From: JABMRP01 sp964444795
Lineage (GTDB): Bacteria > Planctomycetota > Planctomycetia > Pirellulales > Thermoguttaceae
DNA: 60,873 nt
NCBI GenBank assembly: GCA_964444795.1
Contig: CAYUIQ010000017.1
Span: 1-60,873 of the forward strand
Direction: 5' to 3'
Positions 59,490 to 60,873 of this stretch are shown one piece after another. Each line of letters starts with the position of its first letter. The first letter of the stretch is position 1. The translations under genes were made by a program, and so were the position numbers. Below the pieces are notes generated by a model, which made no database searches, was not told the origin of the DNA, and saw only the letters and a program-made list of their open reading frames with translations.

Positions 59490-60797
59490 CTACCGCTTGC
59501 CGCCTAGCGAGAAGAGGTGGCCGTGGGTGCGCCAGTAGATCACGCCGCCGGCCACCGCGGGCGTGGCGAAACACGGCTCGCCCAACTCGACACGGGCGAG
59601 GATCTCGAACTTCCCCGCCGCCGCCAACACGACGATCTCGCCCTCGCGGTTGGCGCAATACAGCCGACCGTCGACACACACGGGCGAGCTATAGAAGGAA
59701 CCGCCGACCCGCTCGCGCCAGACCGTGCCGCCGGTGGCCAACTCGATACAGGTCACCACGCCGTCGTCGGCCCAGAGAAACAGCCGGCCGCCGGTAACCA
59801 GCGGCGTAGGCACCAGGGGCACCGACGTGGTCACGTCGAAGGCCAGCGTTGGCTCGACTCCTTCGGCTCGCGAGCCGGGTCGCAGGGCCACGTAGCGCGT
59901 GCCGCGAAGCCCGCGGCCAAATCCGCCGATCACCAGCCCGGGGCCGAACACGGGGGAACCGACACACCGCTCGGGGAGCACGTCGGCGGCTTCCCAGCGA
60001 ACCCGACCGGTGGCCAGATCGACCGCCGTGATGCCGTGGGCCGTGCTCGTGAAGATGGCATCGGCCGTTCCGTCGTCGCGGGGGAAGATGCAGGGCGTGG
60101 AATAGGCGGCAATGCCCGTGCGGCGATCGAGTTGCCAGCGGGTCTTGCCCGTGCGGCGATCCACGGCGATGAGGAAACTCTTGCCGACGTGCGGAATCGG
60201 TTCCGGCCGGTTCATATTCTCGGGCAGTTGATTGGGGTCTTCCTGGTCGTTGGCCAAGAGGACCAGGTCGCCGGCGATGATCGGCGAGGTGCCGCTACCC
60301 CGGGCGCCGACAAACGGCCCCAAGTCGCGCCGCCACATCGGGTGGCCGTCCGCATCCAGCGCCAGCAAGACGACCTGCTCGGGCGTTGTCCAGGTGACGA
60401 CCACGCCCCGGGCGTCGGCCGCCGGAGTGGCGGAGGCGTAGTTGTTGTGGCCGTGCTGGCGGTACGCCTCCGACGGATAATCGCGCCGCCAGAGTGTTCG
60501 GCCGCTGGACGTATCCAGACAGAGAACGGTTCGCGTAGCCGTCGCGCGGTCGGCGGCCGTCAGGTAGATGCGGTGATCCCACACGACGGGCGAGGAATGA
60601 CCCGCGCCGGGAATCGCGATCTTCCAGTTGTAATCCCCATCGGTCCACTCGACCGGCACGGTCGTTGCATGGCTAACGCCCGTGCCGTTGGGACCCCGAA
60701 AGCGGCCCCACTGAACGTCGTCGGCCGCGGTGTCGGCGAGTACGACAGCGCAAACGAGCGACGAGAAAATGACGATCGGCAGCGTGGGGCGGTTCAT
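59490..60797 (-). CDS. Secreted PQQ-type beta-propeller protein
   Basis: A 435-residue exported protein. Signal peptide residues 1-22 (SLVCAVVLADTAA). WGRFRGPNGTGVSHA (about 30-44) is the usual planctomycete start of PQQ-like outer-membrane-assembly/BamB-type proteins. Blade motifs include GRTLWRRDYPSEA, GKTRWQLDRRTG, GRVRWEAADV and GGTVWRERVGG, giving one seven- or eight-blade propeller. No dehydrogenase active site is present. The ATG at 60797 has GGAGAG. It probably acts as an interaction platform in the cell envelope. Alone at the window edge. Confidence 0.92.
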   Translation of the reverse strand: MNRPTLPIVIFSSLVCAVVLADTAADDVQWGRFRGPNGTGVSHATTVPVEWTDGDYNWKIAIPGAGHSSPVVWDHRIYLTAADRATATRTVLCLDTSSGRTLWRRDYPSEAYRQHGHNNYASATPAADARGVVVTWTTPEQVVLLALDADGHPMWRRDLGPFVGARGSGTSPIIAGDLVLLANDQEDPNQLPENMNRPEPIPHVGKSFLIAVDRRTGKTRWQLDRRTGIAAYSTPCIFPRDDGTADAIFTSTAHGITAVDLATGRVRWEAADVLPERCVGSPVFGPGLVIGGFGRGLRGTRYVALRPGSRAEGVEPTLAFDVTTSVPLVPTPLVTGGRLFLWADDGVVTCIELATGGTVWRERVGGSFYSSPVCVDGRLYCANREGEIVVLAAAGKFEILARVELGEPCFATPAVAGGVIYWRTHGHLFSLGGKR

Positions 60798-60827
60798 GGA
60801 TCTCTCCGAATCGAAAACAGGTAAGTG

Positions 60828-60853
60828 TAGCCCCGGCACTTGTGCCCGGCGTC
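60828..60853. repeat. Dispersed palindromic repeat, family B, copy 4
   Basis: TAGCCCCGGCACTTGTGCCC then GGCGTC. Read on the minus strand it matches the family B copy at 5786-5816 (ACGCCGGGCACAAGT core). Confidence 0.7.
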
Positions 60854-60873
60854 TTGAAGCACGATAGTCCGAT

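Overview
The window is high-GC bacterial chromosome that looks like a member of Planctomycetota, most like the order Pirellulales. The signs are four Cys-type sulfatases, two Tat-exported Gfo/Idh/MocA oxidoreductases, a multihaem HzsA-like protein, a mu-protocadherin-like surface protein, PQQ-type beta-propellers, TPR, LRR and HEAT proteins, and a kinase relic with the N-terminal leader typical of planctomycete kinases. This assignment is inferred from gene content only. I see no rRNA, convincing tRNA, transposase, integrase, CRISPR array or phage module.

Layout. 0-8 kb: two Tat-secreted Gfo/Idh/MocA enzymes flank a radical SAM gene that has a relic copy of its own 5' end just upstream; then an LRR lipoprotein and a sulfatase. 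7.5-13.6 kb, minus strand: a tightly packed hoxFUYHW operon for an NAD-linked bidirectional [NiFe]-hydrogenase (group 3d type), followed by a single-domain response regulator and a 2H-type phosphoesterase. 14.1-17.2 kb: three TadE/TadG-like pseudopilin proteins arranged divergently. 17.4-24.2 kb: a ThyA-like protein, a Tat-secreted sugar isomerase-like protein, a secreted esterase, an EEP-family nuclease/phosphatase and a sulfatase. 24.3-27.2 kb: the HzsA-related cytochrome-like protein and a tRNA-binding OB-fold protein. 27.3-33.8 kb: a run of a TPR metalloprotease, MazG, a large membrane protein and an ABC ATPase, the first three with overlapping start/stop codons. 33.8-44 kb: a methyltransferase/beta-propeller fusion, a broken kinase-LamG relic, an S9 peptidase, a lipase-like hydrolase and a HEAT-repeat protein. 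44.2-59 kb, plus strand: secreted and surface proteins, two sulfatases around a PAS-PP2C phosphatase, a HAD hydrolase, a GGDEF protein, a TPR protein and a cupin/beta-helix pair. 59-60.9 kb: a truncated phosphatase relic and a second beta-propeller.

Taken together the window suggests a heterotroph with a large secreted toolkit for sulfated or complex carbohydrate (sulfatases, oxidoreductases, esterase, beta-helix protein). The hydrogenase could dispose of or recover reducing power from NAD(H). Several loci are decaying: the radical SAM 5' copy, the kinase-LamG chimera, a DUF2064-like glycosyltransferase and a tyrosine-phosphatase-like gene are all truncated.

Intergenic DNA is rich in short palindromic repeats of several sequence families, some in two to four copies here. 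One contributes the stop codon of a sulfatase and others lie directly upstream of genes. Many long open frames on the strand opposite real genes are high-GC shadows and were not annotated.
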